From Trametes villosa (Eukaryota; Basidiomycota; Agaricomycetes; Polyporales; Polyporaceae), in contig PUDQ02000003.1 in the NCBI GenBank assembly GCA_002964805.2, positions 186,001 through 250,000 of the forward strand: 64,000 nucleotides of DNA. Reading direction: 5' to 3'. Positions 54,365 through 64,000 of the stretch are shown one piece after another. The notes under the pieces are model-generated. The model was not told where the DNA came from. It searched no databases and was given only the letters and a program-made list of their open reading frames with translations. Within the stretch, counting starts at the first letter, position 1. Every line of letters begins with the position of its first letter. A program made the position numbers and the translations under genes.

Positions 54365-55789
54365 CTAAGCACTCTTAAGGAGCGACGTCGGCACAGTCGC
54401 CAACTTAGACCAAAAGCCTAGGAAAAAAAGCGCTCTGTCAGTCTGCGCAGTTCCGAAGTTTGAGAAAGCGTGGCCCGGACGTACCCTTCGACTGCCGCTT
54501 GCCGTCGGAACCGTCGGCCGCGATCAAACGAGGACACTCCTCCCCAGCCGACTTGGGAGCATCGCCGAGCGCGACGCTCTCCAACGCGAGGGCGAGCTCA
54601 TGCGACTCCTCCGTGGCAGCCTCCAACTCAGCAGCCTCGCGCGCTTCTCTCGCGCGCGCTTTGCTCTCTTTTACGATCCTATCGCCAAGATCAGTCGTCA
54701 CGCCGCCGGGAGAGTCGCGCGGGAACAAGCTCACCTCACAAGCTCGTTGCGTTGCTGCATGAACTCCACCGGGTTAGGGATGTCGTCCTCGCTAGCGAAG
54801 TGCGCGCCGATGTCGAGCCAGATCTTGACTATGGGCAGGAGGTCGTCATTGTCGTCGCCGTCCCGGCCGAAGACGTCGATCTGCGCAAGAGCTTCGGTGG
54901 ACTCGTTCGCATCCTCGGATGCCTGGTAGAAGGGTCCTGTCGATCGTTGGGACTGGCTGTAGTCTGACCCCGACTCCGAGTAGCAATCCCCGTAAGCTCC
55001 GCAACAATCACATTGCTCGCCGAAGTGACACTCGCTGCCGACAGAGTTGGAAATTGACCTAGTCGCGGACCGCATAGATGCAGCGTCGTCTCTAGAGGGT
55101 GCCGCGGTAGGCGGGGAGCCTTCAGGAGTAGGAGACGCATCCCGCTTCTGGGGCGGTGCCTCGTCGGAATCGTCGGGCTCTGGCGCTGCAGGCTCTGCGG
55201 CGGAATGCGCGTCGTTGGCCTGGATGGGATACTTCTCCCGTTGAGCTTTCACGCAGCGCCAGACATCCTCTCCCTGGATCATACCCAAGTCGACGTGCTG
55301 ATCAGCTGGCAACACCGTCCGCGCGTCCGCACGGTAATCGCGACCGTCGTTGCAGATGCGGAGGTCCAGCCACGTATCCGAGCCAAACCAGTGGTAGCAG
55401 TTGCCGAACGGGAACGGGGGATCCGACTTGACCGGCTCGCGGTCGCCAGACGGGTGTTGCGTGTTCGGGAAGATGGGCACGCACATGTCGGGGGTGAGGC
55501 AGAGGTCTGGTACGTCCGGGCGGAGGCTGGGGCCAACGACACACGCCATGTATTTGAAGGTGGCGTCGTCTGGAAACGGGAGCTGTAGGATCTGATGCTT
55601 ACCAGTCAGCTTCACGAGTCTCCAGAGGGGGTCGGTATAGGTACGTACGAGGGGCAAATACACGATACATTTCGCCGGTTTGATTCGCGCGCCGGCAGCG
55701 TTAGCCACAGGATCGTCGAGACACTCGAGGGTTTTCTCCACGTCGAGCTCAACGACGGCGTAGGTGCACGGGAGCGGGAAAAAGAGCAT
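54365..55789 (-). CDS. Subfamily B protein B3 (unknown function)
   Basis: Exons 55789-55649, 55591-54735, 54678-54485, 54417-54365; 414 aa, the longest B member that is complete here. Intron 1 (57 bp, 55592-55648) has no stop and keeps frame, so a naive reading fuses exons 1 and 2; its GTACGT..CATCAG ends and position match the other B genes. Exon 1: MLFFPLPCTYAVVELDVEKT. Core: DMCVPIFPNTQHPSGDREPV, NCYHWFGSDTWLDLRICNDG, IDVFGRDGDDNDDLLPIVKI, DIGAHFASEDDIPNPVEFMQ, IVKESKARAREARE. The linker contains EQCDCCGAYGDCYSESGSD, a Cys-rich stretch shared with B4 and B5. Exon 3 is Glu/Ala-rich (LALALESVALGDA). Head-to-head with C4. Confidence 0.84.
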
Positions 55790-56324
55790 GATGAAGTCCG
55801 AGTCGAGGGGGGTGTGAAATGCTGCAACAGATGCAAGTCGGTCAGCGTGATATTTAAGCACGTCCAGAGGACAATGGTAGCGCGATTATAAAGTCCACGC
55901 AAAGGAGACAAAGAAGACCCATGCCACCGTATGACCCGCGTGTCGGACGCGGCACTTGGACCGCTGAACCACATAGTACCACATAGCGACCGTAGTGGCC
56001 GCCGTTAGTGGCCACAGTCGCGGAGAACCACGCCCACACTAGAAGCCGAGATGCCCAAGCGGTGTTTGCCTGTTCGTTAGACAAAGAGATACACACCACC
56101 AGAGCACTAGAGCTCGGCGTGCCTGACAGTAGCCTGTAGGCGGCATATCGTAGTGCTCAGGCCATAATTCCAAGCTTTGGCCTTCGTATTAGCCAGACGT
56201 GATGATCCGCGGTTGAAAAAGAGCAGCGCATGCGCACCCTCAGCCATGAGAGCGCGTACAAAACCCGCGATACCTGCGTGCCAGCCCCACATCGTCTCCC
56301 CTTCGACTTTCCCGCATACCTCGG
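55790..56324. promoter_or_regulatory. Divergent promoter region B3/C4
   Basis: 535 bp between the start codons of B3 (-) and C4 (+). A TTTATAAT string in minus sense near 55865 is the likely B3 TATA box. TTGAAAAAGAGC at about 56212, 105 bp before the C4 ATG, resembles the TATAAAGAGC of B1/B5. Confidence 0.5.
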
Positions 56325-57453
56325 ATGTCGTCTTCTCCTTGCTCTCAATGCTCTGCCAGGGCCTCTGCCAGCTGGCGGAGCGCACCCCCGAAGGACAAGA
56401 AGACCGTGGACGACAACGAGCACTACAAGCCTGGGTACATCTGTTGCATCCACGAGTCTCTCGACATCGTCGTGCAACACATCCTGAAGGACAGCCCCGG
56501 CATCAGAGAAGACCCCATCCACCGTCAACGCATCGTCGACTACATTAGCCTCTACAGGGAGACCGACCGGATGCAACGACAGGGCAAGCCGCGTCCGTGC
56601 ATCCTCATGCCGATCGCGCGCCCTGAGGCTGACGATGCGGTCCCGCACACGGGGATCGAAGAGCCGACGATTTGTATCATGGGTACGTTCGGCGGGAGAG
56701 TACCGAAGGGCAGGGTGTACGTGCACTTCTGCATCCCTATGTTCCCGAACTGCGCGCTGGGGTGGAGAAGAGACGGCGCACCTGCTTCTGACCGCGAACG
56801 CGACCACGTGCACGCATCCCCGCAGGATTGGCAGAACGCGAAGCAGTGGATCGTCGCGTTCCAGTACCGGAGCCCGAGCGTCCTCCTCGGGGCCTGGCGG
56901 CTTCCGAGTTACGATCCCCGTCGCGGCGGAGGAACGGGTGCCGGTGCCGGTGGCGCGACAGAGCCCCAGTACTGGCTCGACAAGGAGAACCAGACGTGGT
57001 TGATGAAGCAGTGCGTGGAAAGGCTCGACTCGTGGTCTGCCTTATGTCAAGCCGACCCGGGTTTTGCCCACGCCTGTGCGCTTGAGCATCAAGTATGTGG
57101 TTCGCTGTTCTGGTTTGTTTCGAGCACGCCTGATGCATCGCCGTGTAGCGAAACCGGGCATTAGCGAGCCAAACCTCCTTCGTAAGTCAACTTGACTCAC
57201 CTGAAAGCCATTCCCTGAACGGGATATGCAGGGAAGTAGCCTCAGCTCGAGACAGTCGCGTGCGCGTGCCCCGCGTTCGGGAGCAGCGACTCCCCCTAGA
57301 CATAGGTCGCACCACCACGGCACAGCTACTACGTCAGGTCCCCAATTCGGTAGCCATCTGGCAAGCGGTTTCAAGGTGAGGCAATGTGCTGTTGGTGAAC
57401 CGACCTAGATCCCTAAGAGTTGCTGTTCTAGGGCGGCATGGGTGGCCCTTTAA
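56325..57453 (+). CDS. Subfamily C protein C4 (unknown function)
   Basis: Exons 56325-57092, 57149-57181 (33 nt), 57232-57375, and probably 57409-57453, all phase 0; 329 aa. Motifs: GYICCIHESLDIVVQHILKD, SPGI, KPRPCILM, EPTICIMGTFGG, VYVHFCIPMFPNCA, HVHASPQDW, QWIVAFQYRSPSVLLGAW, then a Gly-rich insertion (GGGTGAGAGGA) and the helix WSALCQADPGFAHACALEH. Exon 2 is RNRALASQTSF, nearly the same as in C2 (RNRAAMGSRASL). Exon 3 is Ser/His-rich. The last exon (IPKSCCSRAAWVAL) lacks the Lys-rich helix of C1 and C2, so the acceptor there is tentative. Confidence 0.77.
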
Positions 57454-57809
57454 CCTGAGGATAGGCAAACTGAGTTCGCAGAGATCTCCGACCAGTGAGT
57501 CTGTCGCGACATGGTGGAAGGTGGCCAAGTTATATATTCCAGTCGTATGGGTGACATACTCACATCCTAGTGATACCTTCCCGCTGTATGATAGATGTAT
57601 CATAGCTTCCCTGTCGCAGCTGGATTGTGCAACGTGCGACCGACGACAACGCTGAAAGAATGCGTACGAAGATGGGAGTGAAAACGTTCGCCTGGTCAAA
57701 CAGAAGGCCGAGCGGTAAGGAGCGGTTTCATGAGCTACTAGCAAAGATTACGCACGACGGAATCTAGGTGGTTACGCACTTGGGCGCTGTGCGCAGTCCG
57801 TGCCGTCGG
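57454..57809. other. Intergenic C4-B4 (convergent)
   Basis: 356 bp between the 3' ends of C4 and B4. A B-type exon 4 for B4 was looked for and not found. No other feature seen. Confidence 0.45.
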
Positions 57810-59034
57810 TTAGGAGCTTGTCATCCCTGACAGGGCAGCCACCGGAAACGTATTTCCCTCAACGGACACTTGTTCTACAGAGCTGGCTGTTACGTTAGCG
57901 GCAGTCGACCTGGCGTCACCATTCGCTCTCGGGCCGGCACGGGCTTTGCTCTCCTCTATAATCCTATCGTAGACATCAGTATCGGTACCATCCGCTAGTC
58001 ATGGGAAGCCTCAACGTACCTCACAAGCTCGTCGCGCTGCCGCATGAACTCCATCGGGTCCGGGACGTCGTTTCCAAGTTCGAAGTGCGCGCCCAGGTCG
58101 AGCGAGATCTTGACGATGGGGAGGAGGTCGTCGCGCTCGTCGCCATTCCGTCCGAAGATGTCCATCTCATCGAGCGCCTCGATGGAGTCGTTCTCGCCGT
58201 CGGACGACTGGTAGAAGGAAGCGCTTGACGAATCCGAGTCGTCGTACTCGGAGCTGGACACCGAGTGGCAGTCTCCGCAGGTGCATTGCTCGCACTCATC
58301 CACGGAGGGCGGTGCAGACACCGGATGGGGGAACACGTCGTCAAGCTCCTGCTGCTCAAGCGTTGGGGGTGAGGGTAAGGGCACCGCCGCTAGCTGCGTC
58401 GGAGCTTCCGCCGGTTTCTCGTCGGGAGCCGCTTCCGGCCCAGCCGGGGCGGCCTCTCCGGCTCCAGCAGTAACCAGCGCGTCGTCCTCCCTCCGCGCAC
58501 AGATACTCCTCCAAATATCCTCGCCCGCGATCCTGACCATCTTCACGTGCTGGCCCGCGGGCAGCTCCGTCGTCGGGTCCAGCCTATAATCGCGGCCATC
58601 GTTGGCGATCCGCAGATCCAGCCACATGTCCGCGCCAAACCAGTGGTAGCAGTTGCTGAACGGAAAGGGGGGCTCGGAGCGGAGAGGCGCGCGGTCGGCG
58701 GAGGGGTGGGAGGTGTTTGGGTAGATGGGGATGCACATGTCGGGGGTGATGCAGAGCTCTGCGTCTTCTGGGCGGAGGCGGGGGCCGATGAGGTTCGCGG
58801 AGTACTTGAACGTCTCGTCCTCGGGAAACGGGAGGCGTAAGACCTAGTCGTACGGGTCAGTTACGAGTCGAGTCTTCAGCGTAGTCTACGCACGGTGTCG
58901 AGGTAAACGATGCACTTGGTGGTCTTGATCGCTGCACCGGCGGCGTGCGCAACGGGGTCGTCGAGGAATTGCAGCGTTCTCTCGACGTCGAGTTCTACTA
59001 CAGCGTACGTCCCCGGCAGTGGAAAGAATAGCAT
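57810..59034 (-). CDS. Subfamily B protein B4 (unknown function)
   Basis: Exons 59034-58894, 58843-58020, 57963-57810; 372 aa if exon 3 runs to the TAA at 57810. The other B genes splice from exon 3 to a 17-residue exon 4; no matching donor or exon 4 is visible here, so the C-terminus has probably changed. Motifs: MLFFPLPGTYAVVELDVERT, KTTKCIVYLDT, LPFPEDETFKYSANLIGPRL, DMCIPIYPNTSHPSADRAPL, NCYHWFGADMWLDLRIANDG, MDIFGRNGDERDDLLPIVKI, DLGAHFELGNDVPDPMEFMR, IIEESKARAGPR. The linker has CEQCTCGDCHSVSSSEYD, the same Cys-rich stretch as B3 and B5. It has no divergent C partner: the next gene upstream is the EF-hand protein, on the same strand. Confidence 0.76.
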
Positions 59035-59876
59035 CTTGGTGTCCGTGAGCGCGAATGTCGTGTGGCAGATGATGGGCGGGACAGGCGGATATAGGGCTGC
59101 GAGCGTCGTAAGAAGTTTCTTGCATGAAGATAGGCCGCGTACCTCACCGAACAAAGGATATGACGCCGCCTCAGACTGACATGTCGGTGCCACTGCGCAC
59201 AAACCCAGCGGGGTCGTGTGCACAATGGGCTGCCGAAATGGCCTTTGTCGACGCAACAAAATGGCAGGAAACACCTGTGCATCCTGCAAGCGATTGTATA
59301 CGCCGAAGGTAACTTTTCGAGTGACGGGCTGGTTCATCAGGCCTCAGGCTCGAGGAAACCGACCATCGCGTTCGTTTTGAGGAGCCACAGTGCCGCCGCT
59401 TGGCAACCACAGATGCGAGCAAGTCGAGCTGCATAGCCTGAAAAGCATGCAAAACTCTCGTAATGTATCAGAACTTGAGGAGCTCCGGTGGCGAGACAGA
59501 GAATAGCCGCAGAACGGAGAGCGTCCACGCAGGACGCAAGAAAGGACGAAAAGAGAAGAAGCGCCCAAACAGGGCAACTGGCATGTGATTAACGCACCCA
59601 GACACTGGCACTGGGCAGTGGAGAGTGGATGTCGTCGAAGGTGGGAACGTACCCACGTTTGCCCATAGGCGTGCTTCGGAAGGGCTGTCATGTTCGACAG
59701 CTCGCAGCGGTAGACCAAGCTCGCTGGAAGAACATGAAAGAGGGGCCGTAGCATCGTATCCAATACATTCTCGCGCAAGGCTTCTCATGACCATATCCTA
59801 CACCCCCACTCCACCCGCCCCCTCCATCCGCTGTGTTTCCCAGTGCGTTCCCGCGACGACACCCACCAGCGCGCGC
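59035..59876. other. Intergenic B4-PEF
   Basis: B4 promoter side and EF-hand gene 3' flank, 842 bp. I looked on the plus strand for remains of a C gene, as at the other B promoters, and saw none. Confidence 0.45.
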
Positions 59877-61145
59877 TCACGGGAGGCTGAGCACGGTGTG
59901 CATGAACTGCTCGTAGTTGATCTGCACCCAGCCGTCGCGGTCCGTGTCGAGCCGCTGGAAGGACTCGGTGACCTGCTTGATCACGACGCACGCGCGCACG
60001 AAGCGGTCGAACGTGATCCCCGCGGAGCCCGCGCCCGGCACGGGCGGGCCCGACCCTTTGAGCACGTCTACCCCGGCGCGGGTAGACAGGTCAGCGTTCT
60101 GCGTCTCCGAACGGCGGGCGGGGGGGTGTAGGAGAGACGAAGAGGGGGAGGGCGGAGGAAGCAGAAGGAAGGAAGAAAAGGAAGGAGGAAGGAGAGTGGT
60201 GGGAGGAAAAGTGGGATGGGATGGGAAGAGGAAGAGGAAGAGGGGCTCACCGTATTTGCGCTCGACGAGCTGGAGGAGCTGCGGGGAGAGGTTGTACCCG
60301 AACTGGCGGAGCGCGTCGTGCAGCTCGTTCGTGTCGATCGAGCCAGATCGGTCGCGATCGAAGTGGCGGTAGACGTTCTGCCAGTCCTTGATGTATTTCC
60401 ACAGCCCCGCGAACTGCCAGGTCGGAGGACGCGTTCTCAGCGTCATCGCCTTGAGCCGTAGAAGGTATATTTGGGAAACGTACCTCATTGAAGCCGATCG
60501 TGCCGCTCCGGTCGGTGTCCTGTGAGACTGTGAGTGGAGCTCCAGTATTAAGACGGCGCAGAACTGACGAAGATCGACATCAGGAGCTTGACCGTGTCAA
60601 GGTCGAAGGCTAGAAACGTTCAGGGTTCAGACCACCGCTTCTTCCTTCCAGAACGACATCGATGCTCACGAGTCCAGTCTCCGTTAATGAGAGCCTTCTC
60701 TGTGTGCGTTCTAGTTAGAATCCGGAATGTGTGCGAGCGCGATGTCCGGAGTGGCGCACTCACGCAGCTCGTGCACGGAGATGTGGCCAGATCGGTCCGT
60801 ATCGACGGCCGTGAACCAGCTCCACAACCTGGCGGATGGATTGGCGTGTAATCAGAAGCTGCACTATCGTATCAATGGAATAGCGACTTACTGGGGATCC
60901 GCACCGGGGGGCGGACCTGAGGCCATAGGGGCGAATCCTCCGGGGCCACCGCCAGGAGGACCGCCGCCGTATCCAGGAGGGCCGCCGTACCCGCCTCCAC
61001 CGCCGTAACCACCGCTTTGCTGACCGCCGTAGCCGCCACCGTATCCTTGTTGCTGCTCACAGTATCAGCCCAGTACACCAAACCGATCGCGTGCATCGTG
61101 CATCCGCACGATGTAAGCGTTCGTACTCACTCCGCCGTAAGACAT
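59877..61145 (-). CDS. Penta-EF-hand calcium-binding protein (peflin/ALG-2 type)
   Basis: Eight exons: 61145-61131, 61052-60892, 60828-60764, 60699-60670, 60609-60569, 60519-60484, 60413-60251, 60067-59877; 233 aa, frame closes. Residues 1-58 are a Gly/Tyr/Pro-rich repeat leader (YGGGYGG, GGPPGYGGG), as in peflin. Then five EF-hands: DTDRSGHISVHEL, DTDRSGTIGFNEF, DRDRSGSIDTNEL, a degenerate fourth beginning DVLKGSGPPVPGAG and ending ITFDRF, and DTDRDGWVQINYEQF. Odd-numbered EF-hand pairing through EF5 makes such proteins dimers; they respond to calcium at ER exit sites and endosomal membranes in the cytosol. Yeast has one such protein (Pef1). The exon 1 of five codons (MSYGG) and the acceptor choice at 61052 (or 61055) are the only uncertain points. 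Confidence 0.9.
60160..60245. repeat. Purine-rich tract in PEF intron
   Basis: Nearly all A/G on the plus strand (GGAAGGAAGAAAAGGAAGG.., GGGATGGGATGGGAAGAGG..). It lies inside the last PEF intron (60068-60250), so the transcript carries a long C/U tract. The intron is 183 nt, about three times the local norm. Confidence 0.7.
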
Positions 61146-62639
61146 CGTGAATCTAGTTAGTTCTGGAGGAACTTCGTGTGAGATAGGAGGACGAGAGTGA
61201 GCGTCGCTGACCACGATGAGAACGCACCTTATATACGTGTGCTGGTTGTGCACAGGAGGCGTCGAAGGCTGAATGTGATCGGCAGTGAAAGCGTCTGCTG
61301 TGCCACCGCCCCTCGAGTCGCCGATGTCATCCTGTGCTGCCGAGCGCTCGACTGCCGCCGGCCTGGCCCTCTTCGGCAGCGCCCGTCCTGCTCTTGGGCC
61401 TTGGCGTCCTTCCCCCACCTCGCATTTTCGAATCCTCCGCACTGCGCTTTATGGCGGTCCTTCTATGTCTGCTGCCACGTACCCACCTACGCCCGCAGCT
61501 GCACAGGTTGCGCCCCAGGCTCAAGAAACGGCTGATCATAGATATTGTCCTTGCTGAGCCTCGGCTGCGGCTGATTGCGAGCGTTGGATAGGCTCTTCTT
61601 GCAATTGCGACCATGCACAAAAGCACTGATCCCTCGAGCTCTCTCCTCATCATAGCTCACCTTTATCCCGGGGGTCCTTGCAGCATCAAAACCGTGAGCT
61701 ACGCATTCGACTGTATTATAACTGAGAATTTTGGCGATAGATTGATTTCATTGCATATCCTGGTAAGCATGAGATCATTGCGTCTGAAGCCGAAGTCTGA
61801 CGCGACCATCGCTATCTATTCAGAATTAAAGTGCAACAGCGCCGTGAACGCCGCTTCCTACCTCTTACTGCCCCCGATGTCTTCGTGGTTCAACCAGCTA
61901 AACTTATGCTCAGGAGACCACCCCGGGCCTGGACTTCGTGTTCGAACGAACACTGCACGACGATGTGTTGACTGGGACTGATTACCGCGATTTGCTTGCG
62001 CCACTATTCCTCTGGCAGGTCTTTGCGTTCGTAGTCGCCGCAGAGCTATCTGGAGCGGCACCCCATCCTCCAGGGGACTACCTCCTACTTAAATGGCATT
62101 GCCAGGCCTCACAAAGCAAGGATAATCCACGATATTGAGCCTCGCTTCTAGGGCCGACTTTTTCCACGCGCGCCCATGCGCGCGCCCGACTGGGAGTACT
62201 TCGAGTTGTGGCCGGATGGAACCTAGGCTCCTCGTCGGACCCCCGTGCGAACTCTGCGACCAGCACGGCGAAGAGTACGTCGATCGCATCTGGTCAATAC
62301 ATCTCCTTCGTCGTCAACGCGCGCAGAGCAGCTGACAGGACTCCGTAGGCCCGCCATAGAGAAAGTCAACGCCCACCTGCAGCAGTACGCCCGCATCCGG
62401 CGCAATGTACGCGTTCAGCCTTCGGTCTGGCTCTATCCTAACATGCCTTGCCTACTAGATGATACCCGTCGCGTCCCCCGACAAGCCGCTGGAGCGAACG
62501 CTCAAAGGAACGAGAAGGCGCGGGGTGTGCTTGAAGCTGTACGAGGCCGAGATCGAGGATGCCCGCCCGATGGCACGAATCTGCATTATCTCCTTTGTGC
62601 GATGTTGCCACACGCGCTGATTTCTGCACTACGAGCGGG
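61146..62639. other. Intergenic PEF-B5 (divergent)
   Basis: About 1.5 kb between the starts of the EF-hand gene (-) and B5 (+). A C gene on the minus strand next to B5 would be expected by analogy with B1-B3 but is not visible. Short open frames only. Confidence 0.45.
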
Positions 62640-62649
62640 TATAAAGAGC
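62640..62649 (+). promoter_or_regulatory. TATA box of B5
   Basis: TATAAAGAGC, 32 bp before the B5 ATG at 62681. This short spacing would leave almost no leader for the upstream in-frame ATG at 62654, which supports the start at 62681. Confidence 0.6.
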
Positions 62650-62680
62650 TCACATGCTTGAACTTAGGCTCGCCGTCGCA

Positions 62681-64000
62681 ATGCTTTTCTTCCCGCTTCC
62701 GTACACATACGCTGTCGTTGAGATAGATGTCGACAAGACACTCGAGCCTCTAAACGATCCTGCGGCCAAGGCCGCCGGAGCGGGAATCAAAACTGTGAAA
62801 TGCATCATCTATCTGGACACCGTACGTACCGTTCATAAGCATTGTGGACCGAAGCTAACTCATGAACACCAGATCCTCCGGCTCCCGTTTCCTGATGACA
62901 GTACGTTCAAGTACATGGCGTATCTTGTTGGCCCTGGCCTCCGCCCAGAAATACCAGCGCTCTGCCTCACGCCCGACATGTGCACCCCCATCTTCCCGAA
63001 TACGCACCACCCTTTCGATGATCGCGAGCCTCTCAGACCCGACCCCCCATTCCCGTTCGGCAACTGTTACCACTGGTTTGGCCCCGACATGTGGCTCGAC
63101 CTCCGCATCTACAACGACGGCCGCGACTACCGGGTCGGGCCGCGGACGGTGTTGCCGCCCATCCAACACGTCGAGATGGGTATCGTCCAGGGTCAGGATA
63201 TGTGGCGCTGCGCGTGCGCTCAACAGGAGGAATACGTCGCGTCTGGCGCCGTGGCCGATGATACGCAGCCTGTTGCAGAGCCGACCCTGCCAGAGGAGTC
63301 CGGCGAGTCCAAGGCACGGCCGCAGGCGCGGAATACATCTCCTACGCCTTCAAGCGCCCCATCTGTTGCAGCGCCTTTTGAACACGACGCTGCGTCTCTG
63401 CGCTCTGAGACTGGGTCTACCTCTAACTCTGTTGGCAGCGAGTACCACCTAGGCGAGCGATGCGAACGCTGCGGGGCTTACGGGGACTGCTATACTGAAC
63501 ACGGCTCAGACGACGGCGGCTTCTACCAGGCGCCTGAGGCAAACGAGTCTACCGAAGCCCTCGCGGAGATCGACGTCTTCGGTCGCGACGACGACGAGGG
63601 AGACGACCTCCTGCCCATAGTGAAGATCTCGCTCGACATCGGGGCGCATTTCCCCAGCGAGACAGACGTTCCGAACCCGATGGTTTTTATGCAGCAGCGC
63701 GACGAACTTGTCAGGTGCGCTCGCTTCTATACGCCTCTGCTTGCGACGCGAATGTTGACCTCTCTGATAGAATCATAGAAGAGAGCAAAGCGCGCGGTGA
63801 GGAAGCGTGCGAAGCTGCTCAGTCGGAGGTTGTCGCGGAGGAGTCGCCAGAACCTGGTGACCTCGCCCTCGCGCTGGAGAGCGTCGCGCTCGGTGACGCT
63901 ACCACGTCTGTTGTGGACCCGCCTGCCTTGGATGAGGCTGAAGGCGCTTACGGTAAGCAGCCGGCGAAAGGTACGTCTTCGCTGTAGGCGCTCCTTCTCA
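62681..64000 (+). CDS. Subfamily B protein B5, cut by window edge
   Basis: Exons 62681-62821, 62873-63714, 63771-63970; a GTACGT donor at 63971 leads to an exon 4 outside the window. At least 394 residues. Intron 1 (51 bp) is in frame and stop-free, as in B3. Exon 1: MLFFPLPYTYAVVEIDVDKT. Core: DMCTPIFPNTHHPFDDREPL, NCYHWFGPDMWLDLRIYNDG, IDVFGRDDDEGDDLLPIVKI, DIGAHFPSETDVPNPMVFMQ, IIEESKARGEEACE. The linker has ERCERCGAYGDCYTEHGSDD; exon 3 repeats the LALALESVALGDA block of B3. B5 and B3 are close relatives. Confidence 0.82.

Noticed and set aside
1..64000. CRISPR arrays, prokaryotic operons or ribosome-binding sites
   Set aside because: The window is clearly eukaryotic (spliced genes, copia element, tRNA with Pol III terminator); no regularly spaced short repeats were seen.

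Overview
The window is nuclear DNA of a filamentous basidiomycete, most likely a wood-decaying agaricomycete (polypore-like). The evidence is compact multi-exon genes with introns of about 50-65 bp, a DUF6535 membrane protein, a secreted GH10 xylanase, a Ty1/copia retroelement and high GC. Exon models were built by hand from GT..AG signals, phase and paralogue comparison; for the main models the exon lengths add up to an intact reading frame.

Layout. 1-3.1 kb: nothing recognisable. 3.1-12.3 kb: single-copy genes (DUF6535 protein, MYND zinc-finger protein, aldo-keto reductase, EFG1 rRNA-processing factor). 10.6-33.1 kb: five tandem genes of an unrecognised family (subfamily A, A1-A5), one of them (A3) split by a copia insertion of 7.4 kb, followed by a divergent B1/C1 pair. 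33.5-37.6 kb: tRNA-Ile and a seven-transmembrane protein. 39.9-43.0 kb: a divergent C2/B2 pair. 44.2-48.5 kb: GH10 xylanase and an MFS transporter. 49.7-64 kb: C3/A6 divergent, A7, B3/C4 divergent, B4, a penta-EF-hand protein, and B5 running off the right edge.

Main point. Sixteen genes (7 A, 5 B, 4 C) plus at least three decayed fragments belong to three related subfamilies I do not recognise. A and B share order of motifs and intron positions; C is more distant but keeps a [MF]CIPxFPN-like core. All four C genes start head-to-head with a B or an A gene across 526-615 bp, which suggests co-expressed two-gene modules. No transmembrane segment, signal peptide or known catalytic motif was seen in them. 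Function is unknown.

The copia element is unusual: its gag leader is replaced by an inverted copy of its own 3' part, giving a 2,638-bp perfect inverted repeat, and its reverse transcriptase has HVDN at the usual YVDD site.
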